The translations under genes and the position numbers were made by a program. Of a stretch of DNA of 64,000 bases, positions 36,020 to 45,653 are shown piece by piece. The notes under the pieces were generated by a model. That model saw only the letters and a list, made by a program, of their open reading frames with translations, was not told the origin of the DNA and made no database searches. Position 1 is the first letter of the stretch; every line of letters starts with the position of its first letter. Source of the stretch: Alteracholeplasma palmae J233 (GTDB lineage: Bacteria; Bacillota_I; Bacilli_A; Acholeplasmatales; Acholeplasmataceae); contig NC_022538.1 of NCBI RefSeq assembly GCF_000968055.1, positions 496,001-560,000 of the forward strand. The letters run 5' to 3'.

Positions 36020-37080
36020 ATAAAATATACGAAGAATTAATGAATTTACCAGGAATCAGTGGGCATGAACAAAGAGTAAGAAAATACATTAAAGACTACA
36101 TGCAAAAATATAGTAAAGCATATGAAATAGTTCAAGATAATTTAGGATCAATTTTTGCAGTTAAAAAATCTAAAAATAAAAACGCTAAAACAGTTATGGT
36201 TGCTGGCCACATGGATGAAGTTGGGCTGATTGTTGCTAAAATACTTGATAATGGATTGATTGTTTTACATAATATTGGTGGGCTTACCGGAGAAGTCTTT
36301 GTTTCCCAAGTTATGCATGTCTATACTAAAAACGATGAAGTCATTAAAGGTATTATTGGATCTATCCCACCACATTTAAAGAAAGAACAAAGTAATGCAA
36401 TTGCTGACTTAAGATTAGATATAGGAGCAACTTCAAAAGAAGAAGTTTTATCTTGGGGAGTATCATTAGGAGATATGGTTTTATTTGCTAATCAATTCTC
36501 ATACACTCATGATAAAAAAAGAGTTATTTCTAAAGCGATAGATAACAGATATGGGTGTGGACTTGCATTAGAAGTGATTGCTGAATTTAGTGATAAAGAA
36601 TTACCATTTAATTTAGTAGTAGGAACAACTGTTCAAGAAGAAGTAGGATTAAGAGGTGCTGAAACGAGTGTTAACTTATTTAACCCAGAAATTTTTATAG
36701 CACTTGATGCATCCCCTGTAAATGATTTATTAGATCCAGTTAACAGTCTTGCAAAATTAGGAGCTGGATTCCTGCTTAGAATGTATGACCCTAGAAATAT
36801 TATGCACAAAGGATTAATGTCATACTTTATTTCTTTGGCAAATGATCATGATATAAAGTTCCAATACTTTACATCAATGGGTGGAACTGATGCAGCTAAA
36901 GCACTTGATATGAATGAAGGTGTTTTAGCAACAACAATTGGCTTACCTTCAAGATATATTCATTCAACAGCAGCAATGATGGATATAAGTGATTTAGATG
37001 AAGCAAGAAAAATGATCTTTCAGGTTTTAAAAGACCTTGATGATAAAAAAATAAAAAAATTATTGGAGGCTAATAGATGA
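36016..37080 (+). CDS. M42 family metallo-aminopeptidase
   Basis: A 354-residue dinuclear zinc peptidase of the glutamyl-aminopeptidase/endoglucanase-like M42 family. Metal and catalytic motifs are GHMDEVG, AIDNRYGCG, QEEVGLRGAE, ALDASP and the C-terminal RYIHST. M42 enzymes form tetrahedral complexes that trim peptides in the cytoplasm. It overlaps trmB by four bases and the following reductase by four, so it belongs to the same transcript. Confidence 0.93.
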   Translation: MNKIYEELMNLPGISGHEQRVRKYIKDYMQKYSKAYEIVQDNLGSIFAVKKSKNKNAKTVMVAGHMDEVGLIVAKILDNGLIVLHNIGGLTGEVFVSQVMHVYTKNDEVIKGIIGSIPPHLKKEQSNAIADLRLDIGATSKEEVLSWGVSLGDMVLFANQFSYTHDKKRVISKAIDNRYGCGLALEVIAEFSDKELPFNLVVGTTVQEEVGLRGAETSVNLFNPEIFIALDASPVNDLLDPVNSLAKLGAGFLLRMYDPRNIMHKGLMSYFISLANDHDIKFQYFTSMGGTDAAKALDMNEGVLATTIGLPSRYIHSTAAMMDISDLDEARKMIFQVLKDLDDKKIKKLLEANR

Positions 37081-37919
37081 AATACAACAAACTATCAAAT
37101 GGTTTAAAAATGCCAGTTTTAGGGCTAGGAACATTTTTAATTGAAGATGGAAGTTCAGTGTATGATACTGTACTAAATGCTCTAAAAATTGGATATAGAC
37201 ATATAGATACTGCCTATATGTATCGTAATGAAAAAGGAATTGGAGATGCAATTAGAGATAGCAAAATTCCAAGAGAAGAAATATTTATTACAACCAAACT
37301 TTCAACTCAAGCGATGGGTAATAAAGAACTATTAGAACAAAGTTTTCAAGAAAGTTTAGATAAATTACAAACTAATTATGTTGATTTACTGATTATTCAC
37401 TGGCCATCTCATAATGAAAAAATTAATGCGATAACTTGGGAATTCTTAGAAGAACAATATAAAAATAAAAAAGCTCTTGCTATTGGCGTTTCAAATTTCC
37501 AAAGACATCATTTAGAAGATTTATTTAAAACTGCTAAGATTAAGCCTATGATAAATCAAGTTGAATTACACCCAGGGCTTTCTCAAGTTTATTTACAAAA
37601 GTATTTAGAAAAAGAAAACATAGCAATTACTAGTTACGGGCCACTAATGAAAGGTATGGTATTTGAAGCACCTTATATTGAAACACTCACTGAGATTGCT
37701 GCTAAATACAATGCTAGTGTTGCACAAATTATTATCGCTTGGGGATTGAAAAGAAATATTTTTATGATTCCAAAATCAGTTAATGAAAAAAGATTATTAG
37801 AAAACTTTAATGCCAAAGATATCAAGTTAGAAAATAAAGATGTAGAAAGAATAAATCAGTTAAATAAAGGTAAAAGGGTTTATACAGACCCAGATAATAA
37901 CCCTATAGCACCTTATTAA
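37077..37919 (+). CDS. Aldo/keto reductase
   Basis: A 280-residue NADPH-dependent (beta/alpha)8-barrel oxidoreductase. The catalytic tetrad is visible as Asp44 and Tyr49 in DTAYMY, Lys74 in TTKLS, and His in IIHWPS. The cofactor-binding MIPKSVNEKRLLEN segment is near the C-terminus. It resembles the 2,5-diketo-gluconate reductase/YtbE group. The physiological substrate is unknown. It overlaps the M42 gene by four bases. Confidence 0.93.
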   Translation: MKYNKLSNGLKMPVLGLGTFLIEDGSSVYDTVLNALKIGYRHIDTAYMYRNEKGIGDAIRDSKIPREEIFITTKLSTQAMGNKELLEQSFQESLDKLQTNYVDLLIIHWPSHNEKINAITWEFLEEQYKNKKALAIGVSNFQRHHLEDLFKTAKIKPMINQVELHPGLSQVYLQKYLEKENIAITSYGPLMKGMVFEAPYIETLTEIAAKYNASVAQIIIAWGLKRNIFMIPKSVNEKRLLENFNAKDIKLENKDVERINQLNKGKRVYTDPDNNPIAPY

Positions 37920-37941
37920 AGATTTATAAGTGGAAGAAAAA

Positions 37942-39378
37942 ATGCAAAATGAATTATCGTTAAAGGATCAGAAGAGACGTCATGCTATATTGAATGGAAA
38001 TTTATATAAAACAGTTTTAGTTTTATCAATTCCTTTAGCGGTATATAGTCTATTTAATTTTTTATATACATTTATTGATATGATATTGGTTGCGAATATT
38101 GGAAGTAGCCATGTCAATTCGGTTGTTTTCATTGACCAAATTAAATCAGCAATTAGTGCTTTTGGAATGGCAATTGCAGCTTCTGGTACAGTTATAGTTG
38201 CAAGACATTATGGTGCATCAGAAATAGAATTGGCTAGAAAAAATGCTGGGTCAACTTTCGTCTTATCAGTTGTTATTAGTACTATAGTGGCTTTGATAAC
38301 AGTAGTTTTTGGTAGACAAATATTAACACTTGCCGGTGCAACTACTGAAATCATTGATACTGGATTGGGTTATTACAATATTCAGATGATTTCAACTACG
38401 TTGATTGCTGTTAATAGTGTTTTTATTGGATTAGAAAAAGCTAAAGGAAATACAAAAATTGTTTTAATGCTTAATTTAATAGTTATGGTTGTGAAACTAG
38501 TACTATCCATTTTATTTGTATATGCATTTGATGGAACAGTCACTGATTTAGCAACTGCAACCCTAATTGCGCAACTTTCTCTTATGATAGTAGCGATATT
38601 TATTATGTTTAATAAAAAAAATGTGTTTAGAATTAAATTTAATGAAATTAGACTTAAAAAAGAATTTATTGTTCCTATTATTGTTTTAGCATTACCAATA
38701 TTTTTTGGAAAGTTTTTATTTAGTATAGGTAAAGTATCAATTAACGGTCTTGCTTTGAAATATGATCCTTACGCTGTTGGAGCCTTGGGGGTTGCTATGA
38801 ATATACACGGAATGTTTAGTGCAGTAGCAACCGTATTTGAAGAATCAGAAGTGAGTATCATCTCACAAAATTTAGGTAATAAAAATCTAAGTAGGGCAAT
38901 TAAGACTTTTAAAATTTCCTTTATATATTTATTAGTCGTAAGTATTCTAGGTATATTAATCTTAAGTTTTACATATGAAGGATTAATTCCCTTGTTTAGT
39001 TCTAACAAAGCCGGTGAGGAACTCACCCCCCATCAAATAGAAATGATTAAAGTGATGTTTAAATGGGAAAAATATTCTTTACTCACATCTCCAGCATTAG
39101 GATTAATCACCGGGCTCTTTGTCGCATTTAAGAAGACGCAAGTTACTTTTATATTAAATATCGTTAGGGTATTTGTTTTTAGATTACCAGTATTATATTT
39201 ATTTTATAAGTTTACTAAGATGAACTACGAAGCAGTCGGAATAACTATGTTTATTAGTAATACCGCAACATTTATTGTAGGTGGAATAGTATACCTCATA
39301 TTTATTAGAAATTTAAAGCATTATGGATATCAAAAAATGACGTTTGATGAACTAAAATTAGAGAATGTCGAAAGTTGA
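37942..39378 (+). CDS. MATE family efflux transporter
   Basis: About 478 residues with twelve predicted TM segments in two halves, typical of Na+- or H+-coupled multidrug and toxin extrusion proteins. The N-terminal half shows the usual PLAVYSLFNFLYTFIDMILV-type opening. The start is uncertain: ATG 37942 has GGAAG upstream, while a GTG at 37930 would add four residues. It ends in TGA, which overlaps the -35 of the uxaB promoter. It is probably the last gene of the run beginning at 33900. Confidence 0.9.
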   Translation: MQNELSLKDQKRRHAILNGNLYKTVLVLSIPLAVYSLFNFLYTFIDMILVANIGSSHVNSVVFIDQIKSAISAFGMAIAASGTVIVARHYGASEIELARKNAGSTFVLSVVISTIVALITVVFGRQILTLAGATTEIIDTGLGYYNIQMISTTLIAVNSVFIGLEKAKGNTKIVLMLNLIVMVVKLVLSILFVYAFDGTVTDLATATLIAQLSLMIVAIFIMFNKKNVFRIKFNEIRLKKEFIVPIIVLALPIFFGKFLFSIGKVSINGLALKYDPYAVGALGVAMNIHGMFSAVATVFEESEVSIISQNLGNKNLSRAIKTFKISFIYLLVVSILGILILSFTYEGLIPLFSSNKAGEELTPHQIEMIKVMFKWEKYSLLTSPALGLITGLFVAFKKTQVTFILNIVRVFVFRLPVLYLFYKFTKMNYEAVGITMFISNTATFIVGGIVYLIFIRNLKHYGYQKMTFDELKLENVES

Positions 39379-39403
39379 CAATTTACCATAAAAAGGGTAA
39401 AAT
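39375..39403 (+). promoter_or_regulatory. Promoter of uxaB-uxaA-uxaC
   Basis: TTGACA (39375-39380, overlapping the MATE stop), a 17-base spacer, and TAAAAT (39398-39403). Confidence 0.78.
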
Positions 39404-39421
39404 ATAAACGATTAAAAAACA

Positions 39422-39441
39422 TCGTTCAAAATACCGAACGA
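39422..39441 (+). promoter_or_regulatory. Operator-like inverted repeat before uxaB
   Basis: TCGTTC (39422-39427) and GAACGA (39436-39441) are perfect inverted arms separated by 8 bases, 19 bases after the -10. The location suits a repressor operator. The cognate regulator is not in the window. Confidence 0.45.
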
Positions 39442-39463
39442 AATGAAGAAAAAGAGGGTTACT

Positions 39464-40909
39464 GTGGAAAAATTAACTAAAAAGATTCATAAAACACCAG
39501 AAAGACCTATATCAATTATGCAATTTGGTGAAGGAAATTTCTTGCGTGCTTTTGTTGATGATTTTATTCAAAAATTAAATGATCAAAAATTAATCAACAT
39601 GGGGGTTGTTGTTGTACAACCAATGCCTTTTGGGCGTATTAAAGAAATGAAAGAACAAGATGGTTTATATACATTGTTCCTTCAAGGATTACAAAATAAT
39701 GAAATTGTTAAAACACATCAAGTAATCGATGTATTATCAGATTTTGTTAACCCATATGAAGAATTAAACAAATATTTAGAATATGGTAAATCAGAAGATT
39801 TACAAATCGTTATTTCAAACACTACTGAAGCTGGTATTGTTTATGAAGAAGAAAAATTAAGTAGAGAAGTTACTCCAAACAGTTTCCCTGGAAAATTACT
39901 TTTATTACTAAACGAAAGATTCAATCATTTTAAAGGTGATAAGACTAAAGGTCTTGAAATCGTTCCATGTGAATTAATCGATTATAACGGTGACACACTA
40001 AAAGAAATATTAATTAAACTAGCAAAATACAATGGATATAGTGAAGCATTTATTGATTGGATTTCAAATGATAATAAATACTATAATACTTTAGTAGATA
40101 GAATCGTTCCAGGATATCCAAAAGACGAAGTTGAAAAACTAGAAAAAGAACTTGGTTATGTTGACCACTCAATGGTTAAAGGAGAAATATTCCATTTATG
40201 GGTATTACAAGGACCAGATACATTAAAAGCTAAGTTACCATTTGATAAATCAGGTTTAAATGTATTATTTGCAGATAGTATTGTTCCATATAAACAAAGA
40301 AAAGTTAAAATATTAAATGGTTCACATACTGCATTAGTACCAGTAAGTTATTTATTAGGAATTGAAGCTGTTAAAGAGTCAGTTGAGGACCCAAGAGTTT
40401 CTAAATTCATCAAAGGATTCATTTATGATGAAGTTGTTCCAACAATTGATTTACCACAAGCTGATATGCATGCATTTGCATATAGTGTAATTGAAAGATA
40501 TTCTAATCCTTTCGTACACCATTTATTATTATCAATTGCGCTTAACTCAATGAGTAAATATAAGTCAAGAAATTTACCAACTGTACTTGACTTAGCTAAA
40601 CAAGGTAAATTCGCATCACATGCATTATTTAGTCTAGCTGCTCTTATAGTGTTCTATAGAGGAGTAGATGAAAAAGGAAACAAGATTCCTTTAAATGATG
40701 ATCCTAAGTTTATTGAATTATTTGAAAAATTATGGGCTAAAAACGATATTCCTGCCCTTGTTAAAGAAGTATTAGAATTACCTTTCTGGGAAACTGAATA
40801 CTTAAAGAATAAAGAAGTAGTTGATTATGTAACAAAACAAGTAGAATTAATTGTTACAAAAGGTATGAAATATGCTGTAGATCAACTTATTAATGGAGCT
40901 GAAAAATAA
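39464..40909 (+). CDS. uxaB: Tagaturonate reductase (altronate oxidoreductase) UxaB
   Basis: About 481 residues of the long-chain mannitol dehydrogenase family. It interconverts D-tagaturonate and D-altronate with NAD(H), the second step of galacturonate breakdown. It has an N-terminal nucleotide-binding part (MQFGEGNFLRAFVDDFI) and the catalytic Lys region VKILNGSHTALVP. GTG 39464 is preferred because AAGAGGG lies seven bases upstream; the ATG at 39443 has no ribosome site. It is followed by uxaA with a one-base overlap, which separates it from fructuronate reductase homologues by context. Confidence 0.92.
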   Translation: MEKLTKKIHKTPERPISIMQFGEGNFLRAFVDDFIQKLNDQKLINMGVVVVQPMPFGRIKEMKEQDGLYTLFLQGLQNNEIVKTHQVIDVLSDFVNPYEELNKYLEYGKSEDLQIVISNTTEAGIVYEEEKLSREVTPNSFPGKLLLLLNERFNHFKGDKTKGLEIVPCELIDYNGDTLKEILIKLAKYNGYSEAFIDWISNDNKYYNTLVDRIVPGYPKDEVEKLEKELGYVDHSMVKGEIFHLWVLQGPDTLKAKLPFDKSGLNVLFADSIVPYKQRKVKILNGSHTALVPVSYLLGIEAVKESVEDPRVSKFIKGFIYDEVVPTIDLPQADMHAFAYSVIERYSNPFVHHLLLSIALNSMSKYKSRNLPTVLDLAKQGKFASHALFSLAALIVFYRGVDEKGNKIPLNDDPKFIELFEKLWAKNDIPALVKEVLELPFWETEYLKNKEVVDYVTKQVELIVTKGMKYAVDQLINGAEK

Positions 40910-42384
40910 TGAGTAAATTTTTAATAATTAACCCTAACGATAATGTCATGGTTTCATTAGAAGATGTTACTAAAGGTAGCGTTGTTAATGGGATTGAAGT
41001 ATTAAGTGACATTGTTAAAGGACATAAAATTGCTTTAAGAGATATCAAAGAAGGTGAAGATATTGTTAAATATGGTTCACCAATTGGACATGCTACTGAA
41101 TTTATACCTAAAGGAGCACATGTTCACGTTCATAACGTTAAAACTAATTTAGGTGCTAAATTAGAATATGATTTTAAACCAGAATATCCAAAATATGATG
41201 TAAAACCAGCTTCAAGAAAAATTAATGTTTATAAAAGAAAAAATGGAGACATTGGTATTCGTAATGAGTTATGGATTGTTCCAACAGTAGGATGTATTGT
41301 TGGACAAGCTAGACAAATTGCAAATGCATTTGCTAAAAATCACCCAGAATTAGAAAACTATGACGGTATCCATGTTTTTGGACACCCATTCGGTTGTTCA
41401 CAAATGGGAGATGACCATGTTAATACTAGAGAAACATTACAAAACATCTCTTTACACCCAAATGCAGGTGGCGTTTTAATCCTTGGATTAGGTTGTGAAA
41501 ATAACCAAATTAAAGAATTTAAAGCAACTTATGAATATGATTCAGATAAAATTAAATTTTTAGCAATGCAAGAAGTTTCTGATGAAATTGAAGCAGCAAC
41601 TGAAATATTAGAAGAATTATATGAAAACTTAATTACTGAAAAAAGATCAGAAACAGATATCTCAGAATTAAGAATCGGACTTAAATGTGGTGGATCAGAT
41701 GGTTTTTCAGGGATTACTGCAAACCCATTATTAGGTAAAATCTCAGATTATATTACATACCATGGTGGAACAAGTGTTCTAACAGAAGTTCCAGAAATGT
41801 TTGGTGCCGAAAAGATCTTAATGAGACGTGCTAAAGATGAAGAAACATTCCATAAGATTGTTAATTTAATTAATGATTTTAAAGGTTATTATGAAGCACA
41901 CAATCAAGTTATTTATGAAAACCCATCACCAGGTAATAAAAATGGTGGTATTACTACATTAGAAGATAAATCATTAGGATGTACACAAAAAGGTGGACAA
42001 TCAATCGTTTGTGACGTATTAAAACATACACAAAGATTAAAAACTAAAGGTTTAAATCTAATTAGTGCCCCAGGTAATGACTTAGTTTCAGTGACTACAT
42101 TAGGTATGTCAGGAGCTCACTTAGTATTATTCTCAACTGGACGTGGAACACCATTTGGTGGGTTTATTCCAACAATTAAAGTATCAACAAACACTGATAT
42201 TTATGAAAGAAAACCAAAATGGATTGACTTTAATGCAGGTAGCTTAGTTGATGGTGTGCCAATGGATGATTTATTAGAAAACTTTGTTGATTTTATCGTT
42301 GAAGTAGTTAATGGTAAAAAGACAAATAATGAAAAAAATGATTTTAGAGAAATTGCTATTTTCAAAGATGGCGTTATCTTATAA
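40909..42384 (+). CDS. uxaA: Altronate dehydratase UxaA
   Basis: A 491-residue iron-dependent enzyme that converts D-altronate to 2-keto-3-deoxy-D-gluconate. The N-terminal SAF-like domain (1-90) contains GAHVHVHNV. The main domain has GHPFGCSQMGDDH, LGLGCENNQ and LKCGGSDGFSG, typical of the UxaA/GarD family. It starts on the last base of the uxaB stop. KDG kinase and aldolase, needed to finish the pathway, are not in the window. Confidence 0.95.
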   Translation: MSKFLIINPNDNVMVSLEDVTKGSVVNGIEVLSDIVKGHKIALRDIKEGEDIVKYGSPIGHATEFIPKGAHVHVHNVKTNLGAKLEYDFKPEYPKYDVKPASRKINVYKRKNGDIGIRNELWIVPTVGCIVGQARQIANAFAKNHPELENYDGIHVFGHPFGCSQMGDDHVNTRETLQNISLHPNAGGVLILGLGCENNQIKEFKATYEYDSDKIKFLAMQEVSDEIEAATEILEELYENLITEKRSETDISELRIGLKCGGSDGFSGITANPLLGKISDYITYHGGTSVLTEVPEMFGAEKILMRRAKDEETFHKIVNLINDFKGYYEAHNQVIYENPSPGNKNGGITTLEDKSLGCTQKGGQSIVCDVLKHTQRLKTKGLNLISAPGNDLVSVTTLGMSGAHLVLFSTGRGTPFGGFIPTIKVSTNTDIYERKPKWIDFNAGSLVDGVPMDDLLENFVDFIVEVVNGKKTNNEKNDFREIAIFKDGVIL

Positions 42385-42404
42385 TAAAAACGAGGAGAAA
42401 AGAA

Positions 42405-43799
42405 ATGAAAACATTTATTAATGATGATTTTCTTTTACATAATGAAGTTGCTAAAAAACTTTTTCATGATTATGCAAAAGATCAACCAATTATCGATTAT
42501 CACTGCCATTTAAGCCCAAAAGAAATTTATGAAGATAAAAAATTCAGAAACCTATTTGATGCTTGGTTATCAGGTGATCACTACAAATGGCGCTTACTAA
42601 GAGCTAATGGAGTTACAGAAGATTATATTACTGGAGATAAACCAGATTATGAAAAATTCTTAAAATGGGCAGAATTAATGCCAACTTTAATTGGTAGCCC
42701 ACTTTACCACTGGACACATTTAGAATTAAAGAAATTCTTTAATATTGATACATTATTAAGTCCAAAAACAGCTCTAGAAATTTGGAATAACGTAAATAAA
42801 CAATTAGAAACACTTACAGCACGTAAAATGATTACTATGAGTAATGTTGAAACGATTGTTACAACAGATGATCCAGTGGATGATTTAGCTTGGCATAAAC
42901 TAATTAAAGAAGACAAATCAATCAAATTTAAAGTATTACCAGCATTTAGACCTGATAAGGCATTTAATATTGAATTATCATGGTTTGCATCATGGATAGA
43001 AACACTTTCAAAAGTTGCAAACATTGAAATTAAAGACAGTAAATCTATCAAAGCTGCTTTAAGAAGTAGAATTGAATATTTCCATGAAAGAGGATGCCGT
43101 TTATCTGACCATGCATTAGATGTTGTATTATATGAAGCAGCAACTGATGCTGAAATTGATGTTATTCTTGCAAAAGGTTTAAAACAAGAAGCATTAACAC
43201 AAACAGAAATTAAAAAATATAAAGGCTATATCTTAACTTTCTTAGGACAAGAATATCATAGATTAAATTGGGTTCAACAATACCATATCGGAGCTTTGAG
43301 AAATAACTCTAAACGTATGTTAGCTAAAATTGGTCCAGATACTGGATTTGACTCAATTAATGATGGATTAGTTGCAGAACCACTTGCGGCTTTACTTGGT
43401 GCATTAGACGAGACAGATCAATTACCAAAAACAATTATTTATACACTAAACCCAAGAGATTTTGAAGTAGCTATTACTTTAATGCAATCATTCCAAGGTG
43501 GTGGAATACCTGGCAAGATTCAATTCGGATCTTCATGGTGGTTCCTAGACTCAATTGATGGCATGACTAAGCAATTTGTTGCTTTAGGAAATAATGGATT
43601 ATTAGCAAGATTTGTTGGTATGTTAACAGATTCAAGAAGTTTCTTATCATATCCTAGACATGAATATTTTAGAAGATTATTATGTAACGTAATTGGAGAA
43701 CAAGTAGTTCTTGGTTATTTCCCAGAGGATTATGAGTTACTATCAAAATTCGTTAAAGATATCTCATATAATAACGCTAAAGAATACTTTAGTTTTTAA
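42405..43799 (+). CDS. uxaC: Uronate isomerase UxaC
   Basis: A 464-residue amidohydrolase-superfamily enzyme that isomerises D-galacturonate to D-tagaturonate (and glucuronate to fructuronate). Characteristic motifs are DYHCHLSPKEIY near residue 30, RLSDHALD, and the C-terminal RHEYFRRLLCNVIG. AGGAG lies before ATG 42405. It is the last gene of the uxaBAC unit and is followed by a long hairpin. Confidence 0.96.
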   Translation: MKTFINDDFLLHNEVAKKLFHDYAKDQPIIDYHCHLSPKEIYEDKKFRNLFDAWLSGDHYKWRLLRANGVTEDYITGDKPDYEKFLKWAELMPTLIGSPLYHWTHLELKKFFNIDTLLSPKTALEIWNNVNKQLETLTARKMITMSNVETIVTTDDPVDDLAWHKLIKEDKSIKFKVLPAFRPDKAFNIELSWFASWIETLSKVANIEIKDSKSIKAALRSRIEYFHERGCRLSDHALDVVLYEAATDAEIDVILAKGLKQEALTQTEIKKYKGYILTFLGQEYHRLNWVQQYHIGALRNNSKRMLAKIGPDTGFDSINDGLVAEPLAALLGALDETDQLPKTIIYTLNPRDFEVAITLMQSFQGGGIPGKIQFGSSWWFLDSIDGMTKQFVALGNNGLLARFVGMLTDSRSFLSYPRHEYFRRLLCNVIGEQVVLGYFPEDYELLSKFVKDISYNNAKEYFSF

Positions 43800-43824
43800 A
43801 TAGCAATTATAAATACTATTACTA

Positions 43825-43860
43825 TAAGTAAGATAATTCAATAAAAAATTATCTTACTTA
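43825..43860 (+). terminator. Long hairpin after uxaC
   Basis: TAAGTAAGATAATT (43825-43838) and AATTATCTTACTTA (43847-43860) make a perfect 14-bp stem with an 8-base loop. There is no T-run after it, so it may protect the 3' end or only partly terminate. Confidence 0.5.
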
Positions 43861-43868
43861 AATTAGTA

Positions 43869-43897
43869 TTGACATCGCTTACATTTAATGTTAGAAT
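43869..43897 (+). promoter_or_regulatory. Promoter of the oligogalacturonide transport operon
   Basis: TTGACA (43869-43874), a 17-base spacer and TAGAAT (43892-43897). The -35 lies inside a cre-like site, and the -10 lies at the edge of an 18-base palindrome. Confidence 0.75.
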
Positions 43898-43961
43898 GTA
43901 TGTGAACATTCCGAAAATGAGTGTTATTATTTTCGTCTAATATACGAAGTAAGCGTTTTCA
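43870..43961 (+). promoter_or_regulatory. Cluster of operators: two cre-like sites and two palindromes
   Basis: cre-like sites are TGACATCGCTTACA (43870-43883) and AGTAAGCGTTTTCA (43948-43961, reverse TGAAAACGCTTACT); both fit the CcpA consensus with one or two mismatches. Palindrome 1 is GAATGT-ATGTGA-ACATTC (43894-43911), overlapping the -10. Palindrome 2 is CGAAAAT-N10-ATTTTCG (43912-43918, 43929-43935). Catabolite repression plus a specific uronate regulator is the likely reading. Confidence 0.55.
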
Positions 43962-43982
43962 AAGAATTGATTGAGGTGTTTG

Positions 43983-44555
43983 ATGACATTAAAGAAATAC
44001 AGATATTTAGATGTGACAATAATGACTGTTTTAGCAATAGTTGTAGATGTCGTTTCTTATTTAGTTACCAGTTATATGCTTAAACAAAACTTTGAAAATG
44101 TATATATAGCTCCTTCAATAGTAGTAATTATTTTCATCTATGTAAGATGGGGAAAAATTGGAGTTATTTCAAATTTTCTCATGTTAATGATTCAATTTAT
44201 TTTATATAGAAATCAAATCTTTTCTACAACTTGGTTTGCTATAGCATTCTCAGTAGGATACTTATCATTAGCAAGTACTCTAATTTGGAACAGAAAGCAA
44301 AAAAATAATATTTTAAGATCTAATCTTAAAACATTAATATTATATTATTTTGTACCCTATTCTATTATGGTAATTTCTGAGATAGGCATATCATATGTTT
44401 TAGGCTTTAAAGGCACTGCAACTTCATTTATCATTAGACATATAATAAACTTTATTTTATGCTTAGTTATAGTTGTAATTGCTAAGGTTCAAAAAAATTT
44501 CATGGTAGACATGTATGGCTATCTTGAAAAACTTCAAAAAGAAAAGGATGAATGA
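43983..44555 (+). CDS. Integral membrane protein, first gene of the transport operon
   Basis: 190 residues with about five or six TM helices. ATG 43983 has TTGAGGTG just upstream; the in-frame TTG at 43971 is part of that ribosome site. I do not recognise the family with confidence. Size and topology are like an ECF-transporter S component, and that is only a possibility. It overlaps the next permease by four bases (ATGA), so it should act with the sugar ABC transporter. Confidence 0.65.
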   Translation: MTLKKYRYLDVTIMTVLAIVVDVVSYLVTSYMLKQNFENVYIAPSIVVIIFIYVRWGKIGVISNFLMLMIQFILYRNQIFSTTWFAIAFSVGYLSLASTLIWNRKQKNNILRSNLKTLILYYFVPYSIMVISEIGISYVLGFKGTATSFIIRHIINFILCLVIVVIAKVQKNFMVDMYGYLEKLQKEKDE

Positions 44556-45643
44556 AACTCATGGATATTAGAAAAAGCAATGAATCTGTGAATCTTCAAA
44601 TAACTCAAAAAGAATTAGAAGAACTAAGAAGAGTTGAAATTGAAGAATACATGCAAAAAACTAAATTAAAAAGATATGCAGGCATATTAAAACAAAATTG
44701 GCAAGTATACGCCATGCTTGTTCCTGTGTTGCTATTTTTCATTTTATTCAGATACAAACCAGTTGGAGAAATGATTGCAGCATTTACAGAATATGATCCT
44801 AAGTTATCTGCATATGATTCTCAATTTTATGGTTTCTATGCACTAAGAAATATTATGTTTGGTACAGAAGCTGTTAAGTTTTGGAGAGCATTTAGAAATA
44901 CATTTACATTGAGTATGTATGGATTATTATTTGGTTTTCCTATTCCAATATTCTTGGCTTTAATGTTTAGTGAAATTAAAAACAGTGGATATAGAGCGGT
45001 TACTCAAATACTTACTTACCTACCTAAATTTATTTCTACGGTAGTTATTACTTCATTACTTTCATTAATGTTAATGGGAGGAAATGGCGGTAATATCGGA
45101 CCTGGGGTTTTAAATAGATTATTACAAGCTTTAGGAGTTATCGGACAACAAGTACAAGTTTTAGACTCACCTAAATATTTTAGAAGTGTATATATACTTT
45201 CTGATATTTGGGAAGGTGCTGGATATGGTTCTATTGTTTATTTCGCAGCTATTATGGCTATTAGCCCTACTAACTACGAAGCAGCTAAAATTGATGGAGC
45301 AAACAAATTAGCACAAATTAGATATGTAACACTTCCTGGTATGGCACCTACTTTAACTGTTATGTTGATTCTGCGTATTGGATCAGTATTGAGTCTAGGA
45401 TATGAAAAAGTAATGTTAATGACTCAAAATAGAGGTGAAGCTGTATTAGAAACTGCAGAAGTAATTTCTACATACGTATTAGGAATGGGTGGATTGCTGA
45501 CTTCCTCACCTAACTCAGGAACGTCATCAACTGCACAAGCACTTGCCACTTCAGCGGATTTATTTAATTCTTTGATTGCTATGTTCTTAGTATTAGGTGC
45601 AAATTTCATCAGTAGACGTGTAAGCGATACGTCATTGTTCTAA
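44552..45643 (+). CDS. Sugar ABC transporter permease (LplB/YteP type)
   Basis: A 363-residue inner-membrane subunit with a cytoplasmic N-terminal extension (about 50 residues), six TM helices and the EAA loop (EAAKIDGANKLAQI) that contacts the ATPase. The LplB/YteP group serves complex plant polysaccharide oligomers in Firmicutes. AAAGGATG precedes it. It pairs with the next permease. Confidence 0.9.
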   Translation: MKLMDIRKSNESVNLQITQKELEELRRVEIEEYMQKTKLKRYAGILKQNWQVYAMLVPVLLFFILFRYKPVGEMIAAFTEYDPKLSAYDSQFYGFYALRNIMFGTEAVKFWRAFRNTFTLSMYGLLFGFPIPIFLALMFSEIKNSGYRAVTQILTYLPKFISTVVITSLLSLMLMGGNGGNIGPGVLNRLLQALGVIGQQVQVLDSPKYFRSVYILSDIWEGAGYGSIVYFAAIMAISPTNYEAAKIDGANKLAQIRYVTLPGMAPTLTVMLILRIGSVLSLGYEKVMLMTQNRGEAVLETAEVISTYVLGMGGLLTSSPNSGTSSTAQALATSADLFNSLIAMFLVLGANFISRRVSDTSLF

Positions 45644-45653
45644 GGAGATTAAT

